64,000 bases of DNA, taken from positions 1 to 64,000 of the forward strand of contig JADJBM010000008.1 of assembly GCA_016703785.1 (NCBI GenBank), read 5' to 3'. The notes beneath the pieces are model-generated. The model had not been told where the DNA came from. It searched no databases and was given only the letters and a program-made list of their open reading frames with translations. This document shows positions 1 to 7,843 of the stretch, piece after piece (the first letter of the stretch is position 1; the number at the start of each line of letters is the position of its first letter). The stretch is from Betaproteobacteria bacterium. Its GTDB lineage: Bacteria > Pseudomonadota > Gammaproteobacteria > Burkholderiales > Rhodocyclaceae. The translations under genes and the position numbers were made by a program.

Positions 1-205
1 GGTAGGCGCCCAGCACGAGATAGCCTGTCAACACGATGCCGCCCGACGCCAGGATCATCCGGGTTCGATCGGTTCCCCCGCTGAACAGGAGATACGCCAT
101 AACGATGCCGCCGACGATGCCGGCAACGATGAATTTGGTCCGCATGCGCAGGCACCCCATGAACAAGAGCGGCGGACGCATCAATGCCGAATAGATGTTC
201 TGCAT
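1..205 (-). CDS. Partial small membrane protein, unknown function
   Basis: An open frame starts at ATG 205 and runs off the left edge after 68 codons, so only the N-terminal part is present. A good ribosome site (AGGGGAAGAAC) precedes the ATG. The protein begins MQNIYSALMRPP and contains two hydrophobic stretches, roughly residues 24-41 (FIVAGIVGGIVMAYLLF) and 50-66 (MILASGGIVLTGYLVLG). It lies 44 bp downstream of the chemoreceptor stop and is probably co-transcribed with it. I do not recognise the family. Confidence 0.5.
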   Translation of the reverse strand, partial: MQNIYSALMRPPLLFMGCLRMRTKFIVAGIVGGIVMAYLLFSGGTDRTRMILASGGIVLTGYLVLGAY

Positions 206-249
206 GTTCTTCCCCTGAGTGCGGCCCTTCCAGCATGAATGCGCCAATC

Positions 250-1980
250 TCAACTCTTGAAATGCCAGTCCATCACTCCGGTTCGATAACCGAGCCGGAA
301 ACCACCCCAATGGCGTCCCTGCACATAGATCGGCACGGACAGGTCGTGCATGATCTCGCCGGTATCGCGACGGTAGGTCTGCAGCAGGAAAGCCTGTTCG
401 TGGCTGCCGCATTTCTTGCCGACCGGATCGTTGAAGATGCGCTTGGTGCGGTTGTTGTGCATGTCCACTTTCTCGTCGCCGGTCAGCGGTTGCGTGAAGC
501 GCTTGTTGTGCGTCGGGAAATAACCGTTGAGATCCACCGCGCCGGCATAGGCCACTTCGGCAATACCTTCCAGAATCGGCTCTTGCACCGGCGGAAAAAT
601 CCGGTCGGTGAGCGCGTCGAACTTGCTGGTGAATTTCTGCGGCCTGGTGTTGGGGATCGGCACATAGTTGTGGTCGAACAGGTCATCGAGCCTGATCTGT
701 CCTGATTTCACGGCTTCTTCCAGGATGTGGCCGATGTCCTTCGCTGCCTTTTGCGCAATGGACGGCATGCGGCGATGCACCGCCATCGACTGCTCACCGC
801 GCTCGCCGAGCCTGAAGACATTGCCGACCTCCTTCAGGTTCAGGGCGAGCGTGTCGAGCTGGCCGGCTTCCAGCAAGGTGCGGCCGGCCGTGGCATTGTT
901 GTCCTCGGCCATCTTGAGGATGTCCTGCACATGCCCCGTGATGTTCTGCCCGTTCGCGCTCTGCTGCTGGATGGCGCTGGCGATGGCCTCGATCTTCTCC
1001 ATCGTCTCCTGGGCGCCGGAATTGATCTGTTGCAGCGACTCTGCCGCCTGGCGGGCGAGATCGGCGCCGGAACGCGCCTGGGTGCTGCCCTGCTGGATGC
1101 TGTGGATGGCCGTTTGCGTTTCGCTCTGGATGGCGCCGATCATGGCGCCGATCTCGCCGGTGGCGGCCGTCGTGCGCTCTGCGAGCTTCCGCACCTCGTC
1201 GGCGACGACGGCAAAGCCGCGGCCCTGCTCGCCGGCGCGCGCCGCCTCGATGGCGGCATTCAGGGCGAGCAGATTGGTCTGGTCTGCAATGTCGTGAATC
1301 GTGCGCACGATGCCGGAGATGGCCTGGGAACGCTCGCCCAGCGCCGCCACGACCTGGGCAGATTGCTCCACAGATCGGGCGATGCGCTCGATTTCTGCGG
1401 AAGCCCGGGCCACGATGTCGGCGCCTTTCATCGACAACTCGCGCGCCGACTGGGCGTTGGCCGCCGTCAGTTCCGCGTTCTCGGCCACCTGGTTGATGCC
1501 GACGTTCATCTCCTCCATGGCGTGCATGGTCGCTTCAGCCGCACTCTGTTGCTGATCGGAGCCGCCGGCCACCCGCTTTGCTTCCTTGATGAGGGTCTCG
1601 GCCCCCTCGGCAACCTGCATCGAGTCATAGCAGACTTTGCCGATGATGCCCTGGAAACTTTCCATCAACTCGTTGAAGGCCTTGGCAGCCTGTACGGTTG
1701 CCGCACTGCCGGCCGGCGGCGAACGGCGGGACAGATCGCCGTCGCTGCGGGTCGCCTGCATCACACGCCGCAGATTGGTAAGTGGATCAAGCAGGGTTCG
1801 CCGCAATATAAAAAAGGGAATCAGGCCGGCCGCAAGACCGGCCGCCAGGTGATAAGCCATCAGGCCCCATCCCAGACTCGCGCCCGCCCAATGCGTGGCC
1901 AGCATCGCGCCGCCGGCAAGGACTAGGCCGAGCAGGGCAAACCCCGCCATGATGCGCGCCGTCGTGCCAGTGTGATTCAT
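250..1980 (-). CDS. Methyl-accepting chemotaxis protein with C-terminal sensor domain
   Basis: Chemoreceptor of 576 residues that would signal to CheA/CheW. Two membrane segments lie at about residues 10-30 and 38-60 with almost no periplasmic loop, followed by a HAMP-like region (60-110). The conserved signalling tip is at about 244-270 (EAARAGEQGRGF then VVADEVRKLAERT). Beyond the coiled coil, residues about 440-576 form an extra soluble domain (PVGKKCGSHEQAF, ending WGGFRLGYRTG). I read this as a C-terminal PAS/Cache-like cytoplasmic sensor, as known in many Rhodocyclales receptors. The ATG at 1980 was chosen over a longer upstream reading because AAAAGGAAC precedes it. A FliA-type promoter lies about 100 bp upstream. 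Ligand unknown. Confidence 0.9.
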   Translation of the reverse strand: MNHTGTTARIMAGFALLGLVLAGGAMLATHWAGASLGWGLMAYHLAAGLAAGLIPFFILRRTLLDPLTNLRRVMQATRSDGDLSRRSPPAGSAATVQAAKAFNELMESFQGIIGKVCYDSMQVAEGAETLIKEAKRVAGGSDQQQSAAEATMHAMEEMNVGINQVAENAELTAANAQSARELSMKGADIVARASAEIERIARSVEQSAQVVAALGERSQAISGIVRTIHDIADQTNLLALNAAIEAARAGEQGRGFAVVADEVRKLAERTTAATGEIGAMIGAIQSETQTAIHSIQQGSTQARSGADLARQAAESLQQINSGAQETMEKIEAIASAIQQQSANGQNITGHVQDILKMAEDNNATAGRTLLEAGQLDTLALNLKEVGNVFRLGERGEQSMAVHRRMPSIAQKAAKDIGHILEEAVKSGQIRLDDLFDHNYVPIPNTRPQKFTSKFDALTDRIFPPVQEPILEGIAEVAYAGAVDLNGYFPTHNKRFTQPLTGDEKVDMHNNRTKRIFNDPVGKKCGSHEQAFLLQTYRRDTGEIMHDLSVPIYVQGRHWGGFRLGYRTGVMDWHFKS

Positions 1981-2083
1981 AGCTCTGTTCCTTTTCAGCA
2001 GACTGACCGGAATCGATATCTTTCCGCGTAGATCAGTGATGGTTGCCGGGGTGCGACAGCTGCACTGCCGCGGCATGGGAGAT

Positions 2084-2110
2084 ATAACGGCCTGCAGAAC
2101 GGGATCTTTA
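2084..2110 (-). promoter_or_regulatory. Sigma-28 (FliA) promoter of the chemoreceptor gene
   Basis: On the minus strand TAAAGATC is followed after exactly 11 bases by GCCGTTAT. This matches the FliA consensus TAAAGTTT-N11-GCCGATAA at the key positions. It lies 104 bp upstream of the ATG at 1980, in the 169-bp gap after cheB. Confidence 0.75.
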
Positions 2111-2149
2111 GGTCAGCCTATGTCCAAGAGAATAGGCTTCCGGGCAGCG

Positions 2150-2806
2150 TCAGCCACGGCGCCCGGCCAGGTACAGCCGGGACATCAGCCTGGCGCCAAT
2201 CTCGGACAATGGCGCCACCTCGCCCACGGCCTCGAGGGCGACGGCTTCGCGGGGCATGCCGTAGACGACGCAGGACGCCTGATCCTGGGCAATCGTCCAG
2301 GCGCCGGCACGCTTCATGGCCAGCATGCCCGCCGCGCCGTCCTTGCCCATGCCGGTCAGGATGACGCCGATCGCATGATGGCCGGCGCAGGCGGCGGCCG
2401 AGTGGAAGAGCACATCTACCGATGGCCGGTGACGGTTGACCGGTTCGGCTGCCGACAGCGCTACGATATAGCCGTCACCGCCCCGCTTCGCCAGCAGATG
2501 GGAATGCCCGGGCGCTATGTAGGCGGCGCCCGGACATACGGATTCGCCGTGCTCGGCCTCCTTGACATGAATCCGGCAGACATCGTCCAACCGCTTGGCG
2601 AACGAACCGGTAAACGTCTGGGGCATGTGCTGCACGATGAGAATGCCGGGTGCGTTTTCCGGCAGGGCGAGCAGCACCGCCTTGAGCGCCTCGGTGCCGC
2701 CGGTTGATGCGCCGATCACGACCAGATCCTTCGCGGCAGGGCGCCAGTCGGGGCGGGAGCTGCTCCGCACGAGGAGGTTCCCCAGGGCTGCGGTCGGGAC
2801 ACTCAT
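2150..2806 (-). CDS. cheB: CheB-type protein-glutamate methylesterase, catalytic domain only
   Basis: Removes methyl esters from chemoreceptor glutamates (and can deamidate glutamines) during adaptation. The 218-residue protein holds the whole catalytic domain with the Ser-His-Asp triad: S34 in IGASTGGT, H60 in VQHMP and D156 in TGMGKDG. The usual N-terminal receiver domain of about 120 residues and the linker are absent, so CheA-dependent phosphorylation control is missing. The ATG overlaps the cheR stop (ATGA at 2803-2806), so the short start looks real and translationally coupled. A purine/pyrimidine-rich palindromic repeat (about 2816-2850) sits at the junction and may mark the deletion point. 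Confidence 0.85.
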   Translation of the reverse strand: MSVPTAALGNLLVRSSSRPDWRPAAKDLVVIGASTGGTEALKAVLLALPENAPGILIVQHMPQTFTGSFAKRLDDVCRIHVKEAEHGESVCPGAAYIAPGHSHLLAKRGGDGYIVALSAAEPVNRHRPSVDVLFHSAAACAGHHAIGVILTGMGKDGAAGMLAMKRAGAWTIAQDQASCVVYGMPREAVALEAVGEVAPLSEIGARLMSRLYLAGRRG

Positions 2807-3736
2807 TGGCCTGCCTTCCTCCCATCCCCCTTCCCGGGGAAGGAGGTGACGGGCGTTCGCCGCTGCGCAGTTCCATCCGGCTGACCGTGCTGTTCTGGGC
2901 GAGTCCGGCGGACCAGCACAGGTCGTCCTGCCAATAGAACAAACAGGTCCGCCGCGTGCAGGAAGTTTTCCGAGTGCCCGGCAAACAGCAGCCCGTCATC
3001 GCGCAGCAGCGGCACGAATTTCTTCAGGATGCCGTACTGGGTCGGCTTATCGAAATAGATCATCACGTTGCGGCAAAAGATCACGTCCAGCGGCCCCTGC
3101 ACCGGCCATACTGCATCAAGGAGATTGATGCGGCGGAAAGTGATCAACCGCTTCAGTTCGGGCCGCACTTCGACATGGCCTTCTCCGCCAGTGCGTCCCT
3201 TGAAAGTGGCGCGAGATCTGCTCCTGAGTCAGCTTTGCGACGCGCTCGGACGGATAGACGCCGCGCTCCCCTGTGCCCCACTCATGCGTATCGAGGTCGC
3301 TGGCGATGATCGACACGGGCGGCGTCAGGCTGTTGAAGGCCTCGATTACGGTCATGGCGATCGAATAGGGCTCTTCGCCGGTCGATGCCGCGTTGCACCA
3401 GATGCCGGATCGGACGCTTGTCCGCAATGGCCTTGAGGTGCTTCGACAGCACTTCGAAGTGGTGCGCTTCGCGGAAAAAGGACGTCAGGTTGGTCGTCAG
3501 TGAATTGATGAACGGTTCCCACTCCTGCGCATCGCCCCGCTCGAGGCGCTGGAGATACTGGGCGAAACTGCGGTCGCCGCTGGCCCGCAGGCGGCGCGCC
3601 AGCCGGCTGTAGACCATGTCCTGCTTGGCGGCGGACAGCGCGATGCCGGCATGCGCGTAGATCAGCTTGCGCACGCGCTCGAAATCGTCTGCGGTAAATT
3701 CGAACTCACGCAGCAAGGGGCAGGTTTGTCGTTCAT
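2803..3736 (-). pseudogene. cheR: CheR methyltransferase, broken by single-base indels
   Basis: SAM-dependent methyltransferase for chemoreceptors, readable only by joining three frames. The N-terminal part (to about 3410) has the CheR helical domain ending in TTNLTSFFREAHHFEVL. An extra base near 3404 shifts to the frame carrying WCNAASTGEEPYSIAM, the SAM-binding region. Another extra base near 3195 shifts to RRINLLDAVWPVQGPLDVIF and CRNVMIYFD. The first frame begins at TTG 3716, but ATG 3736 (MNDKPAP) overlaps the preceding stop as ATGA and would be the natural start if one base were missing near 3718. Both ends keep ATGA overlaps with neighbours, which suggests the operon structure is intact. 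The breaks may be sequencing errors or true decay. Confidence 0.8.
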
Positions 3737-4578
3737 TCTCCAGGACGTGCCCGCAGTCTGCCGGACCGGTTGAAGGGACTCAAATTCAGGCCACTCATTG
3801 TCGTTATCCGCGCCACCGGCGGCGCGGCGCACGCAACAGGCGGCGGGCGCGGCCGGGCCGACCGCCCTGACGCGGCACGACTGCCCGGGGATGACAAGGC
3901 CAGTCCGGCAATTGTCAGGACCAGGGCACGAAAGGATTCCCGCAACGCCTCGGCGTTCTCGGCCGCACGCTCGGCAAGCGCGGCATTCTGTTCGATCGCC
4001 TCGCCCATGATGCGCACCGCCTCGGTGACCTCGCCCAGGCGATCGGTACCGGCGGACTCGACCAGTTCCATGACCTGATGCGTTGCCGTTGCCGTGCGAC
4101 GCGCCAGTTCCTGCAACGTTCCGGCCGCCTCCGCGGACGCCTGCGCCGTACTGCGGGAGCTGACTTTCAGTCCCGTATCGCCAGGACGCCCGCGCAGCAA
4201 GTCAACCGCGTGCGCCACGGCGTCCTGCGCCACCTCGCCCTCCCCCCGATGTCCCGCAAGCAGGGCCCTGAGCACCCCGCACGCTTCATGCAGGGCCTGC
4301 ACGCGCTGTGGCGTCAGCCGATCCTCGCCCCGGCGCACCCGTGCAAGCAACGCCTCGACCTCCTGCGCCAGGCCGGCCATGTCCGCAAAGCCGAAGGTCC
4401 CCCCGGAACCCTTGATCGAGTGCGCGGCGCGGCTGAGATCGTCCAGTTGCTCGGGATCGGGATTCGCCGCATCGAAGTAAAGCAGCAGCGACTCCATCGT
4501 CGCCAGGTGCTCGGCGGTCTCCTCAAAGAAGACCTGGTGGAACTGGGTCATGTCGAGCGGCATGGGGCTTTCACTCAA
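3733..4578 (-). CDS. Hpt-domain protein with chemoreceptor-like tail, at the cheA position
   Basis: The N-terminal 110 residues are a histidine phosphotransfer domain with the phospho-accepting H53 in AAHSIKGSGGTFGF, as in CheA P1. No CheA P2, dimerisation, ATPase or CheW-like domain follows. Residues about 150-225 (VTEAVRIMGEAIEQNAALAE, then AAENAEALRESF) match the last helix of a methyl-accepting chemotaxis protein. The neighbouring frame near 3757-3800 encodes DNDNEWPEFES, resembling a receptor C-terminal tail with a CheR-tethering pentapeptide, so a further indel near 3880 is possible. The gene lies 8 bp after motB and ahead of cheR. It could be the scar of a deletion joining cheA to a receptor gene. 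Start is TTG 4578; ATG 4563 is the alternative. Confidence 0.6.
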   Translation of the reverse strand: MSESPMPLDMTQFHQVFFEETAEHLATMESLLLYFDAANPDPEQLDDLSRAAHSIKGSGGTFGFADMAGLAQEVEALLARVRRGEDRLTPQRVQALHEACGVLRALLAGHRGEGEVAQDAVAHAVDLLRGRPGDTGLKVSSRSTAQASAEAAGTLQELARRTATATHQVMELVESAGTDRLGEVTEAVRIMGEAIEQNAALAERAAENAEALRESFRALVLTIAGLALSSPGSRAASGRSARPRPPPVACAAPPVARITTMSGLNLSPFNRSGRLRARPGE

Positions 4579-4586
4579 GACACGGT

Positions 4587-5507
4587 TCAGCCGGCGGGCT
4601 TATCGGCCGCGCCCACCGGGGAGGCATCCGCATCCGACAGCTTGCCGTCGCGCAGGATGGCTTCCTCGGTTTTTTTGTTGAGGACAACGATGCCGATGCG
4701 CCGGTTCTGGGGGTTGAAGGGATCGGCCTGATCGAACAACACGGTCGAGGATTGGCCGACGACGCGGATCACCTTGTCCTCGGCCATGCCGCCAGCGATC
4801 AGTTCGCGCCGCGAGGCGTTTGCACGGCTGGCCGACAACTCCCAGTTGCCGATGCCGCGATCGCCCGTGACGAAGGGCTTGGCGTCGGTGTGCCCGGAGA
4901 GCGAAATGCGGTTGTCCACCTCGTTGAGCGAGCGGCCGATCTCGCGCAGGATGTCGCGCATGTAAGGCTTCACCTCGGCGCTGGAAAGATCGAACATCGG
5001 ACGGTTCTTCTCGTCGACGATCTGGATGCGCAGGCCTTCCGTCGTGATGTCGAGCTTCAGCTGGTTCTTGTACTGGCGCAGGCCCGCATTGCCTTCGATG
5101 CTCTTCTCGATCTTCTCCTTCAGCTCGCCCAGACGGATGCGCTCCAGCCGCTCCTGCTCGGCCTTCAACGCCTGCAGATTGACCGTCTTCTTCTCCGCCA
5201 CGACGTCGCCCCGCTTGACCTGGCCGGCGGTGCGGGTGAGATCCTGGCCGCCGCCCTGGATGACGCTGGAGGCGTCGCCCGACCCCGAGCCGCCCTGCAT
5301 GGCGACCTTCAACGGCGTCGAGAAATACTCCGCGATGCCGTTCAGGTCGCCCTTGGCGGTCGAGCCGAGCAGCCACATGAGCAGGAAGAAGGCCATCATC
5401 GCCGTGACGAAGTCGGCGTAGGCGATCTTCCAGGCGCCGCCGTGGTGGCCGCCGCCGCCCTTCTTGATGCGCTTGACGACGATGGGTTTCTGGCTGTCGT
5501 CGCTCAT
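4587..5507 (-). CDS. motB: Flagellar motor stator protein MotB
   Basis: Peptidoglycan-anchoring stator subunit that with MotA conducts protons to drive flagellar rotation. The 306-residue protein has the N-terminal plug and single membrane helix (IAYADFVTAMMAFFLLMWLL) with the proton-binding aspartate in YADF. A C-terminal OmpA-like domain follows (SLSGHTDAKPF, ELSASRANASRREL). The start at ATG 5507 (MSDDSQKP) is preceded by GGGGCGAAG. It is 157 bp downstream of motA, and the gap carries a genome-repeat-like stretch. Confidence 0.95.
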   Translation of the reverse strand: MSDDSQKPIVVKRIKKGGGGHHGGAWKIAYADFVTAMMAFFLLMWLLGSTAKGDLNGIAEYFSTPLKVAMQGGSGSGDASSVIQGGGQDLTRTAGQVKRGDVVAEKKTVNLQALKAEQERLERIRLGELKEKIEKSIEGNAGLRQYKNQLKLDITTEGLRIQIVDEKNRPMFDLSSAEVKPYMRDILREIGRSLNEVDNRISLSGHTDAKPFVTGDRGIGNWELSASRANASRRELIAGGMAEDKVIRVVGQSSTVLFDQADPFNPQNRRIGIVVLNKKTEEAILRDGKLSDADASPVGAADKPAG

Positions 5508-5664
5508 ATGCTTCGCCCCAGGTCGGTTCAGTTCAGTCGGCCGCGCGGCGTTCCGGCGCAAGCGATCCAGAAACCCATGGCTCCACCCCGCGGGGATGAC
5601 GGATTCGGGCTACGCCTTCCATGCGTTGGCTGCGCCGTCCTTGAGGCGGCTCGGCGGACGGTGC
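5508..5664. repeat. motA-motB gap with repeat-like sequence
   Basis: The 157-bp spacer holds no gene. Its centre (about 5570-5650: CCAGAAACCCATGG, CGCGGGGATGACGG) resembles the GGATTCC...GGAATGACG type of dispersed repeat also seen at 59371-59455. motA and motB are normally adjacent, so this is probably inserted sequence. Confidence 0.4.
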
Positions 5665-6525
5665 TCACTTGCCCTTCCTCGCCTTGACCTCATCCTCCAG
5701 CTCGCGGAAGCCGGGACGCTCGGTCGAGTAGAGCACCTTGCGGCCGAATTCGACCGCCACCTGCGGCGCGTAGCCGTTCATGCTGGCCAGCAGCGTGACC
5801 TTCATGCACTGGAACATCTTGGTCGACTCGTGCAGTTTCTGTTCCAGCAGCGACGTGAGCGGCGCGACGAAGCCGTAGGAGAGCAGGATGCCGAGGAAGG
5901 TGCCGACCAGCGCCGCGGCGATCAGCTTGCCCAGTTCGGCCGGCGGGATGCCGACCGACTCCATGGTATGCACCACGCCCATCACCGCGGCGACGATGCC
6001 GAAGGCGGGCAGGCCGTCGGCGAGCTTGGCCAGGGCATGGATCGGCACCTCGCCCTCGTGGTGGTGGGTCTCGATCTCGTTGTCCATCAGGTTTTCGATC
6101 TCGAAGGCGTTCAGGTTGCCGCCCACCATCATGCGCATGTAGTCGGTGAGGAACTCCATGGCATGGTGGTCATGCTGGATATGCGGATACTTCGAAAAGA
6201 TCGGGCTGGACTCGGGATTCTCCACGTCGGACTCGATCGACATCAGGCCTTCCTTGCGCACCTTGGCAAGGATCTCGTAGAGCATCGACAGCAGGTCGAT
6301 GTAGAGCGCCTTGGAAAACTTCGAACCCTTGAACAGACTGGGCAGGGCCTTCAGGGTCGATTTGATGGTCTTCGGGGTATTGGCGACGAAGAAGGCGCCC
6401 ATTGCCGCCCCACCGATCATGATCAGTTCGACAGGCTGGAAGAGGGAAGCGATATGCCCGCCCGCCATGGCGAATCCGCCGAACACCGCAGCCAATACCA
6501 CGACATAGCCGACAATTACGAACAT
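5665..6525 (-). CDS. motA: Flagellar motor stator protein MotA
   Basis: Proton-channel subunit of the stator, 286 residues, usual length. Four membrane segments are visible: residues 2-20, 33-50 (ELIMIGGAAMGAFFVANTP), about 170-190 (LPAFGIVAAVMGVVHTMESV) and 200-220 (LIAAALVGTFLGILLSYGF). The cytoplasmic loop between the second and third carries the charged torque-generating region. ATG 6525 has GAGAG at a suitable distance. A FliA promoter lies about 72 bp upstream. First gene of the motA-motB-hpt-cheR-cheB run. Confidence 0.95.
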   Translation of the reverse strand: MFVIVGYVVVLAAVFGGFAMAGGHIASLFQPVELIMIGGAAMGAFFVANTPKTIKSTLKALPSLFKGSKFSKALYIDLLSMLYEILAKVRKEGLMSIESDVENPESSPIFSKYPHIQHDHHAMEFLTDYMRMMVGGNLNAFEIENLMDNEIETHHHEGEVPIHALAKLADGLPAFGIVAAVMGVVHTMESVGIPPAELGKLIAAALVGTFLGILLSYGFVAPLTSLLEQKLHESTKMFQCMKVTLLASMNGYAPQVAVEFGRKVLYSTERPGFRELEDEVKARKGK

Positions 6526-6596
6526 GCTCGCATCTCTCTGTTTTTAATTGACATTAACCCACCCGGGGGACGATGAGCTTGACAGGCATGCATGAA

Positions 6597-6623
6597 GTAT
6601 CGGCGCGGCATCCAGGAACTTGA
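6597..6623 (-). promoter_or_regulatory. Sigma-28 (FliA) promoter of motAB
   Basis: On the minus strand TCAAGTTC-N11-GCCGATAC sits 72 bp upstream of the motA ATG and just after the flhC terminator. Only two positions differ from TAAAGTTT-N11-GCCGATAA within the core. Confidence 0.75.
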
Positions 6624-6642
6624 GCCGAAAGAATTGAATGCG

Positions 6643-6680
6643 AAAAAGAAAACCGCCCGGTAACGCAAAGTGCCGGGCGG
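6643..6680 (-). terminator. Rho-independent terminator after flhC
   Basis: Minus-strand hairpin CCGCCCGG-(12 bases)-CCGGGCGG is followed by TTTTCTTTTT. It separates the flhDC transcript from motAB. Confidence 0.85.
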
Positions 6681-6721
6681 CAGAACTCCCTTGCATCTGC
6701 AAGGAGGAGGTCAGCGGGGTG

Positions 6722-7264
6722 TCAGGCGGTCGCGGCGGCAACCTCTGCGCTGCGTTTCGTCTTGCCCGCGCGGGCCGGCACATGGCACAGTCCGCACGCA
6801 TAGTTCCGCGTCAGATCCTGTGCATGGGCGACGAAGTGGCCGCCACAGTCCTTGCATTGCGCCATCTGCAGCATGTTGGCGTCGAAGAAGCGCACCAGCG
6901 TCCAGGCGCGAGTCAGCGAAAGCACGCACTCCAGTCCATGCAATTCGATGTGCTCCAGATACAGCCGAAAGGCCTTCACAACGGCATTCAATCCGCGCAA
7001 TTCCGTATGTTCCAGCATGAACTGGTAAAACGACATGAACAGCGAGGCATGCACATTCGGCTGCCAGGTGAGGAACCAGTCGGTCGAAAAAGGCAGCATG
7101 CCCTTCGGCGGCGACACGCCCTTCACTTCCTTGTAGAGCTTGAGCAGGCGCTCGCGCGACACATTGGTTTCCGCTTCCAGCAGCTGCAAGCGGGCGCCGA
7201 GCCGGATCAACTCGGCGGCAAGCTGGATTTCCTGGGCCTCGACAACGACACTTTTATTTTTCAT
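6722..7264 (-). CDS. flhC: Flagellar master regulator subunit FlhC
   Basis: With FlhD forms the FlhD4C2 activator of class II flagellar genes. The 180-residue protein carries the zinc-binding cysteines at C137, C140, C157 and C160 (QCKDCGGHF and CGLCHVPARAG), the same positions as in the enteric protein. ATG 7264 (MKNKSVVVEAQEIQ) is used because upstream sequence in frame does not look like FlhC. It follows flhD by 10 bp. Confidence 0.95.
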   Translation of the reverse strand: MKNKSVVVEAQEIQLAAELIRLGARLQLLEAETNVSRERLLKLYKEVKGVSPPKGMLPFSTDWFLTWQPNVHASLFMSFYQFMLEHTELRGLNAVVKAFRLYLEHIELHGLECVLSLTRAWTLVRFFDANMLQMAQCKDCGGHFVAHAQDLTRNYACGLCHVPARAGKTKRSAEVAAATA

Positions 7265-7274
7265 GCGGGCCGCC

Positions 7275-7592
7275 TCAGGCGATGGCTTCGACGGGCTTGG
7301 CCGAAGCCAGGATGGCGGCGTGGGTGTGGGACGTGCCGCGGTCGCGCTCATGGCTGGTGAGCAGCCCCAGCAACAGCTTGTCATCGAAACGGAAGCGGCA
7401 CAGCGCCATGTTCGAGCCGGCCATCTTCAGCACCTGACCGGGCGTCAGATTGTCTATCACCTCGGCAATGTCCGCGCCGATGCCCAGACGGTACTGGGCG
7501 GTCTCCCGGTCGGCCCGGATGAGCTGCTGGGCCAGCATCAGGTAGGACAGGTTCAGTTCCTTGATTTCGTTATAGACATCCGCAGTGGTCAT
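7275..7592 (-). CDS. flhD: Flagellar master regulator subunit FlhD
   Basis: Partner of FlhC, 105 residues, mainly helical (MTTADVYNEIKELNLSYLML). The ATG at 7592 has a strong ribosome site, GGGAGGAG, 6 bases upstream. Longer in-frame upstream codons have no such support. The flhD promoter region contains a FliA-like box and inverted repeats (see 7593-7843). Confidence 0.95.
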   Translation of the reverse strand: MTTADVYNEIKELNLSYLMLAQQLIRADRETAQYRLGIGADIAEVIDNLTPGQVLKMAGSNMALCRFRFDDKLLLGLLTSHERDRGTSHTHAAILASAKPVEAIA

Positions 7593-7843
7593 CTGGGCAC
7601 TCCTCCCTTGAATAGCACGTCGGTGCCTTGGTTGAGCGCATTCTGCATCTGTCCGCCCGCCGGCAAAATCAGCCGGCTTCGGTATTTGACGTACGAACAA
7701 AGGAATACCTTCCTGTAGGAATTGCACCTACATGAAGGGAGGGTTGCCTGCTTAACGGTTTGTTACGGCATTCGAATGGAAAACTTTAGGGTTTTTCTGA
7801 AATATTCTTGCCCCAGTAAAATCAGAGTGTTATCAGGTCCGTC
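7593..7843 (-). promoter_or_regulatory. flhDC control region, long leader with inverted repeats
   Basis: This 251-bp gap holds no gene. On the minus strand it contains the FliA-like promoter at 7762-7788, then a perfect inverted repeat GTAGGTGCAATTCCTAC or its complement (about 7716-7732). Nearer the gene (about 7657-7676) GCCGGC-N7-GCCGGC can form a hairpin. The leader to the ATG is about 165 bases, in keeping with a post-transcriptionally regulated mRNA. Confidence 0.5.
7762..7788 (-). promoter_or_regulatory. Sigma-28-like promoter upstream of flhDC
   Basis: Minus-strand TAAAGTTT-N11-GCCGTAAC. The first box is a perfect FliA -35 element and the spacing is exactly 11. It is unusual because flhDC is normally class I and read by sigma-70. 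Confidence 0.65.

Noticed and set aside
727..1926. A 399-codon plus-strand open frame opposite the chemoreceptor
   Set aside because: Antisense of a conserved coiled-coil receptor; no independent support.
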